Shown one piece after another: positions 1-5,893 of a stretch of 8,373 bases of DNA. Positions within the stretch are counted from its first letter, which is position 1. Each line of letters starts with the position of its first letter. Where the stretch lies: contig WGDG01000250.1 of NCBI GenBank assembly GCA_015493425.1, positions 1 to 8,373 of the forward strand. Direction: 5' to 3'. Origin of the DNA: Sulfurovum sp. Lineage in GTDB: Bacteria > Campylobacterota > Campylobacteria > Campylobacterales > Sulfurovaceae. A model generated the notes under the pieces. The model was not told the origin of the DNA and did not search any database. It saw only the letters and a program-made list of their open reading frames with translations. The position numbers and the translations under genes are program-made.

Positions 1-32
1 TCCATCAATTATTATTTCTTTTTTCTTACTAT

Positions 33-62
33 TTGTATTTCTTAATTAAGTTGGGCTATAAT
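33..62 (+). promoter_or_regulatory. Candidate promoter of the DUF302-like gene
   Basis: A perfect TATAAT at 57-62 is preceded by TTGTAT at 33-38 with an 18-nt spacer; the -35 is poor (3 of 6) and the flank is very AT-rich, as is usual for Campylobacterota promoters, which rely mainly on the -10. Transcription would begin near 68-70. The ATG at 61 is therefore part of the -10 box and cannot be the start codon, which supports initiation at 118. Read from consensus only. Confidence 0.55.
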
Positions 63-117
63 GCATTATTCCGGTATCTTTAATGCCAAAGTACTATTTG
101 ACTGGGAAAGGAACAAG

Positions 118-1050
118 ATGAAAGTAATCAAGGGACTGATGGTTATGTTACTGCTTATCAGCGGACTGTATGCAACAGAGACAAACCATGTACGGGTATT
201 CTCCATGGAGAATAAAAATGGCAAAGTGACGCCCAAGAGTATTCAGGAGGCTTTCGAGAAGACAGGCTTTATGGTAGAGGCGAACAATGATATGCTTGTA
301 CCTTTTAAACGGGACTTTCACAAGCTTTATCACAAGGTGTATAACCTAATGGTACTATGGGACAAAGCTACCTTTAGGAAACTGGCAGTCAAGTACCCGA
401 AAATCGCACTCTTTACCCCATTGAGTATGTCTATCTATACGATGAAGGGTGACACTACTATCAATGTATCCTCTCTCTCCCCCGCTGGTATCGCTGCGAT
501 GACGGGTATCCCGGCAAATGAGCCGGCACTTGCTGCTCTGGGGCAGAAAATTGAAAAGGCACTGAAACAGGCAATGCCAAAGGGAGCTTTCAAAAAGATG
601 CCTTATAAGATGGCAAAGCCGCAAGGGCCGCTGGTGCATGAGGTAAGTTTTAAAATCAAAGGCAACGACTGGGAAGAGGCAAAAGATGACCTGGAGATGG
701 CGTTTGAGGGAGAACTGGCACCAAACGGATTTGTCAGCCCGGTTTTTGTCGACTTAAATTATGATCTGGGTGAGCATGACATTGATGTATATGACTTTTT
801 TGATGCCTACTCCATTTGTAAAATCCCGGTGATCTATACGGTGTCACAAAAACATCCGGAAGCCGGGGCTTTTGGCCCCTGTACGATGTACCTTTATACC
901 AAAAAGGGAGAAAAGACAATCCATATGGCCTTTCCCACAGTTTACAAGTGGTTCAGCGCGCTCAATATTCAGGATAAAGCATCAAGGGATGTATTGCTTG
1001 ATGCTCAGAAAAAGTTTGAAAAGATTTTAGAGAAGCTGGGAACAAAATAG
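118..1050 (+). CDS. Exported protein with two DUF302-like halves
   Basis: This encodes a 310-residue protein of unknown function. The start at 118 is preferred over the in-frame ATG at 61 because a GGAAAGGA-type ribosome binding site lies just before it, a Sec signal peptide begins there (MKVIKG, then a run of Leu, Met, Val and Ile, probable cleavage after LYA near residue 19), and the upstream ATG overlaps the promoter. The mature part seems to contain two related halves, about residues 32-153 and 178-307. Each has a hydrophobic strand, a KxPxxxxF/PxxG-like stretch, a strand of the type MSIYT or MYLYT, a KGDTT or KGEKT turn and a C-terminal helix. The second half keeps a GPC cysteine (residue 255), as in DUF302 proteins; the first has TPL there. 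A periplasmic location is inferred. It is separated from the sox block by a gene on the other strand, so a role in sulfur metabolism is not shown. DUF302 assignment is moderately sure. Confidence 0.62.
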   Translation: MKVIKGLMVMLLLISGLYATETNHVRVFSMENKNGKVTPKSIQEAFEKTGFMVEANNDMLVPFKRDFHKLYHKVYNLMVLWDKATFRKLAVKYPKIALFTPLSMSIYTMKGDTTINVSSLSPAGIAAMTGIPANEPALAALGQKIEKALKQAMPKGAFKKMPYKMAKPQGPLVHEVSFKIKGNDWEEAKDDLEMAFEGELAPNGFVSPVFVDLNYDLGEHDIDVYDFFDAYSICKIPVIYTVSQKHPEAGAFGPCTMYLYTKKGEKTIHMAFPTVYKWFSALNIQDKASRDVLLDAQKKFEKILEKLGTK

Positions 1051-1054
1051 AAAT

Positions 1055-1070
1055 CGAGGCTTTTGCCTCG
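1055..1070 (+). terminator. Small hairpin after the DUF302-like gene
   Basis: A 6-bp stem CGAGGC/GCCTCG with a TTTT loop begins 4 nt after the TAG stop. The downstream flank (TCTTGGCTGC) is not a proper T-tract, so this is at best a weak intrinsic terminator. A longer inverted repeat, AGATGCAG (1089-1096) and CTGCATCT (1127-1134), follows in the 83-nt gap between the two convergent genes and may contribute. Confidence 0.35.
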
Positions 1071-1088
1071 TCTTGGCTGCTGAACTGT

Positions 1089-1134
1089 AGATGCAGCATT
1101 CAAATGATGAAGAGCGGTATAACACTCTGCATCT
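1089..1134. repeat. 8-bp inverted repeat between convergent genes
   Basis: AGATGCAG at 1089-1096 is the exact reverse complement of CTGCATCT at 1127-1134, with 30 nt between the arms. The right arm runs into the last base of the MOSC gene stop codon. No T-tract follows on either strand, so I can only say that a transcript from either side could fold here. Function unknown. Confidence 0.35.
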
Positions 1135-1574
1135 CAATCGAGCCGTAAAATGGTATCTCCTGCTTTTACCTCTCCCTCTTTGACGACTTTTGCAAAAACA
1201 CCTCTGTCATCTTTCAACAGTTTTGGAATACGTTTATCGAGTTTGGAAAGGTGATTGCAGAGGGTGCAGTTTTGGGTGATTTCAAACATAGCGCTGCCTA
1301 TTTGCAGCTGGCTGCCGGCAGGAAGGTGGTAAGGATTGTAGTCAATGAGAAGATTTTCTCCAAGATAACCATGGGGCATTTGGACGGAAAGCTGTTCTTC
1401 TGCTAACATATAGCTGTCGAGGGAAGTAATCAGTACTGTACGTTCGGCAGGAGTACCATAATGTTTGTCCCCGACAATGCCTTTTGGGTCTACTGTAACG
1501 CTTGTTTTCTCGATGGACGTATGGGTACCTTTCTGTGTAATGAAAAGTTTATATACCTTGCCGACAGCGTGCAT
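1134..1574 (-). CDS. MOSC domain-containing protein
   Basis: The 146-residue product spans a single MOSC domain, the C-terminal fold of molybdenum cofactor sulfurases, which also occurs as a stand-alone protein. Visible hallmarks are GIVGDKHYG (residues 32-40), a GYLGENLLI block (69-77), an LQIGSAMFEIT block (90-100), the putative ligand cysteine in NCTLC (Cys103 and Cys106; Cys106 fits the family's conserved PC position) and a closing GEVKAGD (134-140). There is no signal peptide, so it should be cytoplasmic. The start is secure: a consensus AGGAGG at 1582-1587 sits 7 nt before the ATG. Known stand-alone members are thought to handle sulfur or molybdenum cofactor substrates, but the reaction of this one cannot be read from sequence. 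It is transcribed away from soxC, which encodes a molybdoenzyme; a link to cofactor supply is only inferred. Confidence 0.85.
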   Translation of the reverse strand: MHAVGKVYKLFITQKGTHTSIEKTSVTVDPKGIVGDKHYGTPAERTVLITSLDSYMLAEEQLSVQMPHGYLGENLLIDYNPYHLPAGSQLQIGSAMFEITQNCTLCNHLSKLDKRIPKLLKDDRGVFAKVVKEGEVKAGDTILRLD

Positions 1575-1598
1575 GGCCGCCCCTCCTGTTTTTTTAGC

Positions 1599-1607
1599 AT
1601 TGTACCA
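1599..1607 (-). promoter_or_regulatory. Candidate extended -10 promoter of the MOSC gene
   Basis: Read on the minus strand the bases are TGGTACAAT, an extended -10 element (TGn plus TACAAT, the hexamer being 1599-1604). Transcription would start near 1592, leaving a leader of about 18 nt that still includes the full AGGAGG ribosome binding site. No good -35 is seen, which an extended -10 can tolerate. Confidence 0.45.
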
Positions 1608-1654
1608 TAAAGAGGCTAACCGGTAAGGAGTGACTATGTTCTGTTTTTTTGATC

Positions 1655-1719
1655 ATATTCAGAAATTTTATTTATTTTGTATTGCGTTAGCTAATAATAT
1701 GTATATTTTCAGTGAATAT
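1655..1719. promoter_or_regulatory. AT-rich palindromes upstream of the sox promoter
   Basis: Within the divergent gap are three symmetric elements: ATATTCA (1655-1661) with TGAATAT (1713-1719), the palindrome TTAGCTAA (1687-1694), and AATAT-GT-ATATT (1696-1707). They lie about 35 to 130 nt upstream of the predicted soxC transcription start, where activators or repressors often bind. AT-rich DNA yields such symmetry by chance, so operator function is a guess. Confidence 0.25.
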
Positions 1720-1751
1720 TGAAACAGTTGTAGGGATATTTTGTGTTTCGC

Positions 1752-1781
1752 TTGACATTTTAATTTAATTTCGATTACAAT
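1752..1781 (+). promoter_or_regulatory. Sigma-70 type promoter of soxCD
   Basis: A consensus TTGACA at 1752-1757 and TACAAT at 1776-1781 are separated by 18 nt, making this the best two-part promoter in the window. Transcription should start near 1788-1790. The start overlaps a small inverted repeat, AGACA (1785-1789) and TGTCT (1794-1798), which could be an operator or a hairpin at the 5' end. The leader to the soxC ATG is about 58 nt and ends in an AAGGAGGT ribosome binding site. Confidence 0.65.
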
Positions 1782-1846
1782 CAAAGACAATAGTGTCTCT
1801 TCGCTCGTGAGGGTAGGAGTGCTACGTAATAAAATAAGGAGGTAAT

Positions 1847-3178
1847 ATGACTAAGATAAGTAAAGCTTCTGAGACTGAAAGCATTCAGTCTGGCAGAAGA
1901 GACTTTTTTAGAAAGTCGGCAGCATTTTCAGTCAGCGCAATGGCAGCAGCAAGCGTAATGGCGCCGGTGAAGATTGATGCCGAAGAGCATAAAGGGCTCA
2001 AGGGAGATCCTGCGATCCTTGAAGAGAAACAATGGGGTACATCATTTGGCTATCCTGTTACACACAACCGATATGGACAGCCGTCTCCATATGAGCACAA
2101 TGTAACAAGAAGAAATACAAAGCTTCTTTCCTCTGGTAACTGGTATGCATCTATTGCAATGTGTCCGGTTCAGGATCTTGAAGGAATTATTACGCCAAAC
2201 GGACTCTTTTTCAGCCGCTGTCACGGTGGTGTCGCAGAGATCGATCCTAATGAGCATAGACTGATGATCCACGGTTTGGTAGAGAAAAGTCTTGTATTGA
2301 CAATGGATGAGCTGAAAAAATATCCGAAGGTAAGCCGTGTTCACTTTATTGAGTGTCCTGCAAACGGCGGACCTGAGTGGCGTGGACCTCAGTTCCCTGC
2401 ACTGCAGTTTGCCAAAGGTATGATGAGCTGTGCAGAGTGGACAGGGGTATACATCAAAGATATCCTTAAAGATCTTGGACTCAAGCCAAATGCACGCTGG
2501 ATGCTTGCTGAGGGTGTGGATAACTCTCATATGGGTAGAACCGTGCCTATCGACAAAGTCCTTGATGATGCGATGATCGTATGGGCGCAGAATGGTGAAG
2601 CACTCAGACCTGAGCAGGGATATCCTATCAGACTCCTTGTTCCGGGCTGGGAAGGCAACCTTTGTGTCAAATGGCTTGGCAGACTTGAGTTTGCATCTGA
2701 ACCATTCTATGCAAAAGAAGAGACTGCAAAATATACGGCACTGAAAAAATCCGGTAAAGCAATCCAGCACTTCTATGCAAATGAAGTGAACTCTGTTATT
2801 ACTTCACCATGTCCTGAAAAACCATGGACTGATTTGAAGAAGGGTGACATTGTAGAAATTGAAGGTCTTGCATGGTCCGGTATGGGTACTGTCAAAGGTG
2901 TCGATATCTCATTTGACGGTGGTAAAAACTGGGTTGAAGCAAGTCTTAAAGGACTGGTTCTGCCAAAAGCATGGACACGATTCAGTTATATTTACAAGTA
3001 TGAGGGTAAACCACTCCTGCTTTCAAGCCGTGCAAGAGACGATGCTGGACATATTCAGCCAACAGTCAAGCATGAAAGAGATGTCATGGGTGTAGAGTCT
3101 GTTTATCACAGAAACGGAATATTTACTTGGGAAGTAACAGCAAAAGGGGAGGTGAACAATGTTCAAGTCTTATCGTAA
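1847..3178 (+). CDS. soxC: SoxC, molybdenum subunit of sulfane dehydrogenase SoxCD
   Basis: SoxC (443 residues) is the molybdopterin subunit of SoxCD. In the Sox pathway SoxCD oxidises the sulfane sulfur bound to the SoxY cysteine in the periplasm, a six-electron step. The N-terminus has a twin-arginine signal (SGRRDFFRKSAAF, arginines at 17-18, then an Ala/Ser/Val-rich core to about residue 40), as expected for a cofactor-loaded export. The sulfite oxidase-type molybdopterin domain covers about residues 95-290: SRCHGGVAEIDP at 123-134, and HFIECPANGGPEWRG at 166-180, where Cys170 is the expected molybdenum ligand. A Mo-cofactor dimerisation domain follows (about 300-430), including VDISFDGGKNW at 352-362. 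An AAGGAGGT ribosome binding site at 1836-1843 fixes the start. It overlaps soxD by 20 nt, so the two subunits are probably translationally coupled. Length and motifs fit SoxC; a plain sulfite dehydrogenase is less likely given soxD, soxY and soxZ next door. Confidence 0.93.
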   Translation: MTKISKASETESIQSGRRDFFRKSAAFSVSAMAAASVMAPVKIDAEEHKGLKGDPAILEEKQWGTSFGYPVTHNRYGQPSPYEHNVTRRNTKLLSSGNWYASIAMCPVQDLEGIITPNGLFFSRCHGGVAEIDPNEHRLMIHGLVEKSLVLTMDELKKYPKVSRVHFIECPANGGPEWRGPQFPALQFAKGMMSCAEWTGVYIKDILKDLGLKPNARWMLAEGVDNSHMGRTVPIDKVLDDAMIVWAQNGEALRPEQGYPIRLLVPGWEGNLCVKWLGRLEFASEPFYAKEETAKYTALKKSGKAIQHFYANEVNSVITSPCPEKPWTDLKKGDIVEIEGLAWSGMGTVKGVDISFDGGKNWVEASLKGLVLPKAWTRFSYIYKYEGKPLLLSSRARDDAGHIQPTVKHERDVMGVESVYHRNGIFTWEVTAKGEVNNVQVLS

Positions 3179-4289
3179 TATTATGTTGTCAGCGGTCGTT
3201 GTCGCGGCAGCTTCGACAACACTGTTTGCAGGGAGTGACTCATCACGTACCTATGCAAACGGTAAAAAAGTCATTGACGGGGGTGCTACATATCCTGTTA
3301 AACATGGCATGACATCACTTTACCACGTCAATACAAAGGCGCATAAAGCATCGTTCAAGATTGGAAGACAGGCAACCCCTGATGAGATCAAAGCTTGGAA
3401 TATTGATGTTATGCCTGACGGTACAGGTCTTCCTGAAGGTCATGGAACAGTAGAAGAGGGTGACTCTCTGTATGAAGAGAAATGTGCCGCTTGTCACTTT
3501 GACTTTGGTGCCGGTGGTGCCGGGTATCCTGCATTGCAGAAAGGGAATGCCTATGAAGGTCATAAAACGCTGACAAACCAGCGTGTCAACGGCAATGATG
3601 ACGGCCCGATCAGAGTATTCGGTACGTATTGGCCTCGTGCAAGTACACTCTGGTGGTATGTGAAAACAGGTATGCCTCATCCTCATCCAATGTCTCTGAC
3701 AGATAATGAAGTTTATGCGCTTTGTGCATATATCATTTCTCTGAATGAATTAAAGATCGATGGTCAGGAACTTGATGACGACTATGAGCTCAACAGAGAA
3801 AAATTCCTGAAGCTTGTGATGCCAAACAAAGATGGTTTTGTACCGAAAATCGACGGTAAGAACGGTGTTGAGAATGCACGTAAGTACTTCAACAACTTCA
3901 AGAACTACGGAAATGGTACACGCTGTATGAAAAACTGCTTTAAAGGCAAGCCTGTACTGGCACGTATCAGCGGTTCAGGAATCAGTGACTATCTGCCGCC
4001 AATTTCCGAGAAGAAAGATCTTCCAAAGAAAAAAGCGGGTGCAGGTGCGGAACATCCAGGTAAAAAAGCTTATGAAGCTTCCTGTGCGGTATGTCACGCG
4101 ACAGACGCGATGGGTGCACCGGTCGTTGGTAATAAAAAAGACTGGGCGCCAAGAATTAAACAGGGTATGGACAAAGTTTATGACCATGCAATCCATGGGC
4201 TTAACGGAATGCCTCCAAAGGGCGGTACATCACTGCCGGATGACAAGATCAAAGAGATCGTAGACTATATGGTAGGTGCAAGCAAATAG
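3159..4289 (+). CDS. soxD: SoxD, diheme cytochrome c subunit of sulfane dehydrogenase
   Basis: SoxD (376 residues) accepts electrons from the SoxC molybdenum centre and passes them to periplasmic cytochromes. A Sec signal peptide spans about residues 1-24 (hydrophobic core SAVVVAAASTTLFA). Two class I cytochrome c domains follow. The first has heme motif CAACH at 109-113 and a likely axial methionine in GMPHPHP (Met172). The second has CAVCH at 309-313 and Met351 in NGMPP. Between them is a CMKNC pair (Cys256 and Cys260) that may form a disulfide, and a charged linker with KKDLPKKKAGAG near 285-296. The start at 3159 lies inside the end of soxC, with GGGAGG at 3147-3152 as ribosome binding site. 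An internal Met9 could start a shorter signal peptide but has no comparable site. The two-heme organisation matches SoxD of SoxCD rather than a monoheme sulfite dehydrogenase cytochrome. Confidence 0.92.
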   Translation: MFKSYRNIMLSAVVVAAASTTLFAGSDSSRTYANGKKVIDGGATYPVKHGMTSLYHVNTKAHKASFKIGRQATPDEIKAWNIDVMPDGTGLPEGHGTVEEGDSLYEEKCAACHFDFGAGGAGYPALQKGNAYEGHKTLTNQRVNGNDDGPIRVFGTYWPRASTLWWYVKTGMPHPHPMSLTDNEVYALCAYIISLNELKIDGQELDDDYELNREKFLKLVMPNKDGFVPKIDGKNGVENARKYFNNFKNYGNGTRCMKNCFKGKPVLARISGSGISDYLPPISEKKDLPKKKAGAGAEHPGKKAYEASCAVCHATDAMGAPVVGNKKDWAPRIKQGMDKVYDHAIHGLNGMPPKGGTSLPDDKIKEIVDYMVGASK

Positions 4290-4322
4290 TGACTATTCAC
4301 GTTTGCTTCACAATTTTTAGTG

Positions 4323-4328
4323 TATAAT
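4323..4328 (+). promoter_or_regulatory. Internal -10 box for a soxYZ transcript
   Basis: A perfect TATAAT lies in the 93-nt gap between soxD and soxY, preceded by the T-rich stretch CAATTTTTAGTG. There is no good -35 (nearest TTTGCT at 4302-4307, spacer 15), which is common for Campylobacterota sigma-70 promoters. Transcription would start near 4335 and give soxYZ a transcript of its own in addition to read-through from soxCD. Confidence 0.5.
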
Positions 4329-4335
4329 GGTGCTC

Positions 4336-4351
4336 AAGGTTTCATAACCTT
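4336..4351 (+). other. Hairpin at the predicted 5' end of soxYZ mRNA
   Basis: AAGGTT (4336-4341) and AACCTT (4346-4351) form a 6-bp stem with a TCAT loop. If the -10 box at 4323-4328 is used, this hairpin would be at the very 5' end of the transcript, a position that can slow decay. Alternatively it is a processing site or a weak attenuator within a soxCDYZ transcript; only TTTG follows, too short for a convincing terminator. Confidence 0.35.
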
Positions 4352-4382
4352 TTGTACCGATCAATTCAAAAAAGGAAACAGT

Positions 4383-4856
4383 ATGAACAGAAGAAATTTT
4401 ATGGGTTTTGGTGTGTTGGCTATGGCGACACTGCCGGCTGTATTGAGCGCATTTGAAAGTATTGACTTCAGAAAAACGAAGCCGGATGTCTGGAAAGCAA
4501 AGACAGTTGATGATGCAATTAAAGCACTCTATGGCGATATCAAGCCGGAAGAAAAAGGTGTTAAAGTAAAAGCACCAAAAGTAGCAAGTAACGGTGGTGC
4601 GGTTCCTGTAACTGTAAAGTCTGACATTCCTGCAAAAACAGTAGCATTCTTCCAGAATATGGACCCGGAAAGTGCAGTTGTCGTATGGAACGTACCTGAG
4701 GATGCTGTCATTGACTACTTCATGAAGATCAAACTGAAAGCGACTGATGAGAATGGTGGTAACGGTGAGTTGACTGCTATTGTTGAAGGTAAAGACGGAA
4801 AGTTCTACATTGGTAAAACAAAACTTCAGGTTGCTAAAGGTGGTTGTGAAGGTTAA
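4383..4856 (+). CDS. soxY: SoxY, sulfur-carrier subunit of SoxYZ
   Basis: SoxY (157 residues) carries sulfur intermediates covalently on a cysteine at the end of a flexible C-terminal arm. The N-terminus has a short twin-arginine signal (MNRRNFMGFG, arginines 3-4, then a hydrophobic stretch to SAFES), the usual export route for SoxY, with SoxZ travelling along. The middle is a beta-rich SoxY domain (about residues 30-145), with PVTVKSDIPAK near 73-83 and a FYIGKTKLQVA strand just before the arm. The protein ends GGCEG (153-157), with Cys155 as the carrier residue; the textbook arm is GGCGG. The start at 4383 is chosen over an in-frame ATG at 4320 because the Tat signal and an AAAGGAAA ribosome binding site (4371-4378) are there, and the upstream ATG overlaps the promoter. 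Codons look intact and there is no frameshift. Confidence 0.92.
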   Translation: MNRRNFMGFGVLAMATLPAVLSAFESIDFRKTKPDVWKAKTVDDAIKALYGDIKPEEKGVKVKAPKVASNGGAVPVTVKSDIPAKTVAFFQNMDPESAVVVWNVPEDAVIDYFMKIKLKATDENGGNGELTAIVEGKDGKFYIGKTKLQVAKGGCEG

Positions 4857-4906
4857 TTGACCTCCACACGCTGAATTTTAAGAGAATACGAAAAAGGAAT
4901 AGTACT

Positions 4907-5209
4907 ATGGGTAATATGAAAATCAAAGCAAAAGAAAAAAATGGTGTCGTCGGTGTTAAAGTACTGATCAAGCACGATATGCTGACTTATGACCAAGCAA
5001 AGAAAAAAGGTGTTGATGCAAACTTCATCACACACATTACTGCAAAAGTGGGTGATAAAATTGTTTATGATGCATCTACAAGCCAGTTCCTCTCTAAAAA
5101 CCCTATGCTTAAGTTTAAGTTCAAAGGTGCCAAGAAGGGTGATGAGCTGACAATCTCATGGGTTGACCTTTCAGGAAAATCTGTAACAGAGAGCAAGAAG
5201 ATCAAGTAA
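4907..5209 (+). CDS. soxZ: SoxZ, partner subunit of SoxYZ
   Basis: SoxZ (100 residues) forms the heterodimer with SoxY that is the substrate platform of the Sox pathway. It has no signal peptide and no cysteine, consistent with export as a complex with Tat-borne SoxY. The all-beta SoxZ domain fills the protein. Recognisable blocks are GVKVLIKHDM near residues 16-25, THITAKVGDKIVYDA near 42-56, and the family-typical stretch from SKNPMLKFKFKG (62-73) through GDELTISWVD (77-86). An AAAGGA ribosome binding site at 4893-4898 sits 8 nt before the ATG at 4907; Met4 (4916) is a possible but less well placed start. The gap after soxY is 50 nt and holds no visible promoter or terminator, so the two are surely co-transcribed, matching their 1:1 stoichiometry. 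Confidence 0.92.
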   Translation: MGNMKIKAKEKNGVVGVKVLIKHDMLTYDQAKKKGVDANFITHITAKVGDKIVYDASTSQFLSKNPMLKFKFKGAKKGDELTISWVDLSGKSVTESKKIK

Positions 5210-5225
5210 GTTCTGCCTTCTGTTT

Positions 5226-5245
5226 TGCCTGCCCTCGGGCAGACA
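5226..5245. terminator. GC-rich hairpin between convergent soxZ and the next gene
   Basis: CTGCC (5229-5233) and GGCAG (5238-5242) form a 5-bp stem with a CTCG loop, extendable by TG/CA pairs after one mismatch. It lies in the 62-nt gap between soxZ and the converging gene at 5272-5739 and could serve both. No T-tract follows on the plus strand; on the minus strand the flank is GCAAAACAG, also poor. A weak terminator at best. Confidence 0.35.
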
Positions 5246-5271
5246 GACAAGCCAAGTGATCTGAGGATAGT

Positions 5272-5739
5272 TTAGCTTATCTGAGATACTTCGAACCAAT
5301 AATTTTCAAAGCGTGTCAGCGTTGCTTCTTTTCGGCGCTGAAAGTGTGCTTCCATATCAAAACCTTCTTTGCCGTACCCTTCTTTGTATTCATCGATAAA
5401 TGCTGCATAGGTATCTTCTTTCATGGCTGTAATTTCATATGTCACGTTGTGGTATAGTTTGTCGCTATCATTGAGCTCTTCCCTGCTTTGCTCATTAACA
5501 TTGATACTGCCATAACGTTCTTCTTTGGGAAGTGTCATATTCATCTCAAGATAGGCACGCATAGAGGCAAGCATATGTTCCAGTTGGGGGATAGGCAGTT
5601 TTTGAGGGTTCTCTTTAAAAGTTGTGGCAAGTGCTTTGCTGTAGCCCCAGCCTCCCTCAACGGGTAAATCGGTATCGAATGCTGCTTTGATCACTTCTGC
5701 AATGGGTTCATCGGAAGATATCTGTTTAAATGTTGACAT
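5272..5739 (-). CDS. Conserved-looking hypothetical protein, unrecognised
   Basis: I do not recognise this 155-residue protein. It has no signal peptide, no membrane segment and no cysteine, so it should be soluble and cytoplasmic. It is acidic and rich in Glu, Asp, Tyr, Met and Ala. Visible stretches are EVIKAAFDTDLPVEGGWGYS near residues 15-34, an amphipathic helix LEHMLASMRAYLEMNM near 53-68, a loop KEERYGSINVNEQSREEL near 72-89, and a charged C-terminal helix HFQRRKEATLTRFENYWFEV near 132-151. The pattern of aromatic and charged residues suggests a folded helical protein rather than a chance frame. The start is supported by an AAGGA ribosome binding site (AAAAAGGACAG on the minus strand) and a promoter-like sequence upstream. 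It converges on soxZ and lies downstream of prfA but appears to have its own promoter. No link to sulfur oxidation can be shown. Confidence 0.7.
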   Translation of the reverse strand: MSTFKQISSDEPIAEVIKAAFDTDLPVEGGWGYSKALATTFKENPQKLPIPQLEHMLASMRAYLEMNMTLPKEERYGSINVNEQSREELNDSDKLYHNVTYEITAMKEDTYAAFIDEYKEGYGKEGFDMEAHFQRRKEATLTRFENYWFEVSQIS

Positions 5740-5781
5740 CGTTTCTGTCCTTTTTCTCTTTTTGGCTGTTTTACGTGATGT

Positions 5782-5807
5782 ATTATATCGGATTGAATAT
5801 AATCAAT
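5782..5807 (-). promoter_or_regulatory. Candidate promoter and operator of the hypothetical gene
   Basis: On the minus strand a perfect TATAAT (5782-5787) would start transcription near 5775, about 36 nt before the ATG. Just upstream, between -10 and -35, is the inverted repeat ATTGA-N6-TCAAT (5792-5807), a typical place for a repressor site. The same repeat contains TATAAT on the plus strand (5798-5803), which would drive transcription into prfA antisense. All from consensus reading. Confidence 0.4.
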
Positions 5808-5846
5808 GAAAAAAGAGGGGATATTTTTTTAGACTGGTGTCAAGAT

Positions 5847-5871
5847 CCCGCATTGAATACAGAATGGCGGG
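5847..5871 (-). terminator. GC-rich hairpin downstream of prfA
   Basis: CCCGCATT (5847-5854) pairs with AATGGCGGG (5863-5871) in an 8-bp stem with one bulged G and an 8-nt loop. It lies 23 nt beyond the prfA stop codon and before the promoter of the next minus-strand gene, the place for a prfA terminator. The minus-strand flank after the stem (ATCTTGACACC) lacks a U-tract, so termination would be inefficient or Rho-aided; the C/T-rich stretch just before the stem (5871-5888) also fits that. Confidence 0.4.
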
Positions 5872-5893
5872 GAGGAAAGGAAGGACAGGGGAC

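Noticed and set aside
61..117. Upstream in-frame ATG for the DUF302-like gene
   Set aside because: The ATG is part of the TATAAT -10 box and would bury the signal peptide behind 19 extra residues.
2042..2770. 242-codon open frame on the minus strand within soxC
   Set aside because: It lies fully opposite a clear soxC, has Cys/His/Arg-rich unlikely composition and no domain pattern; a shadow of soxC codon usage.
4320..4382. Upstream in-frame start for soxY
   Set aside because: It overlaps the -10 box and would place 21 residues before the twin-arginine signal; no ribosome binding site.
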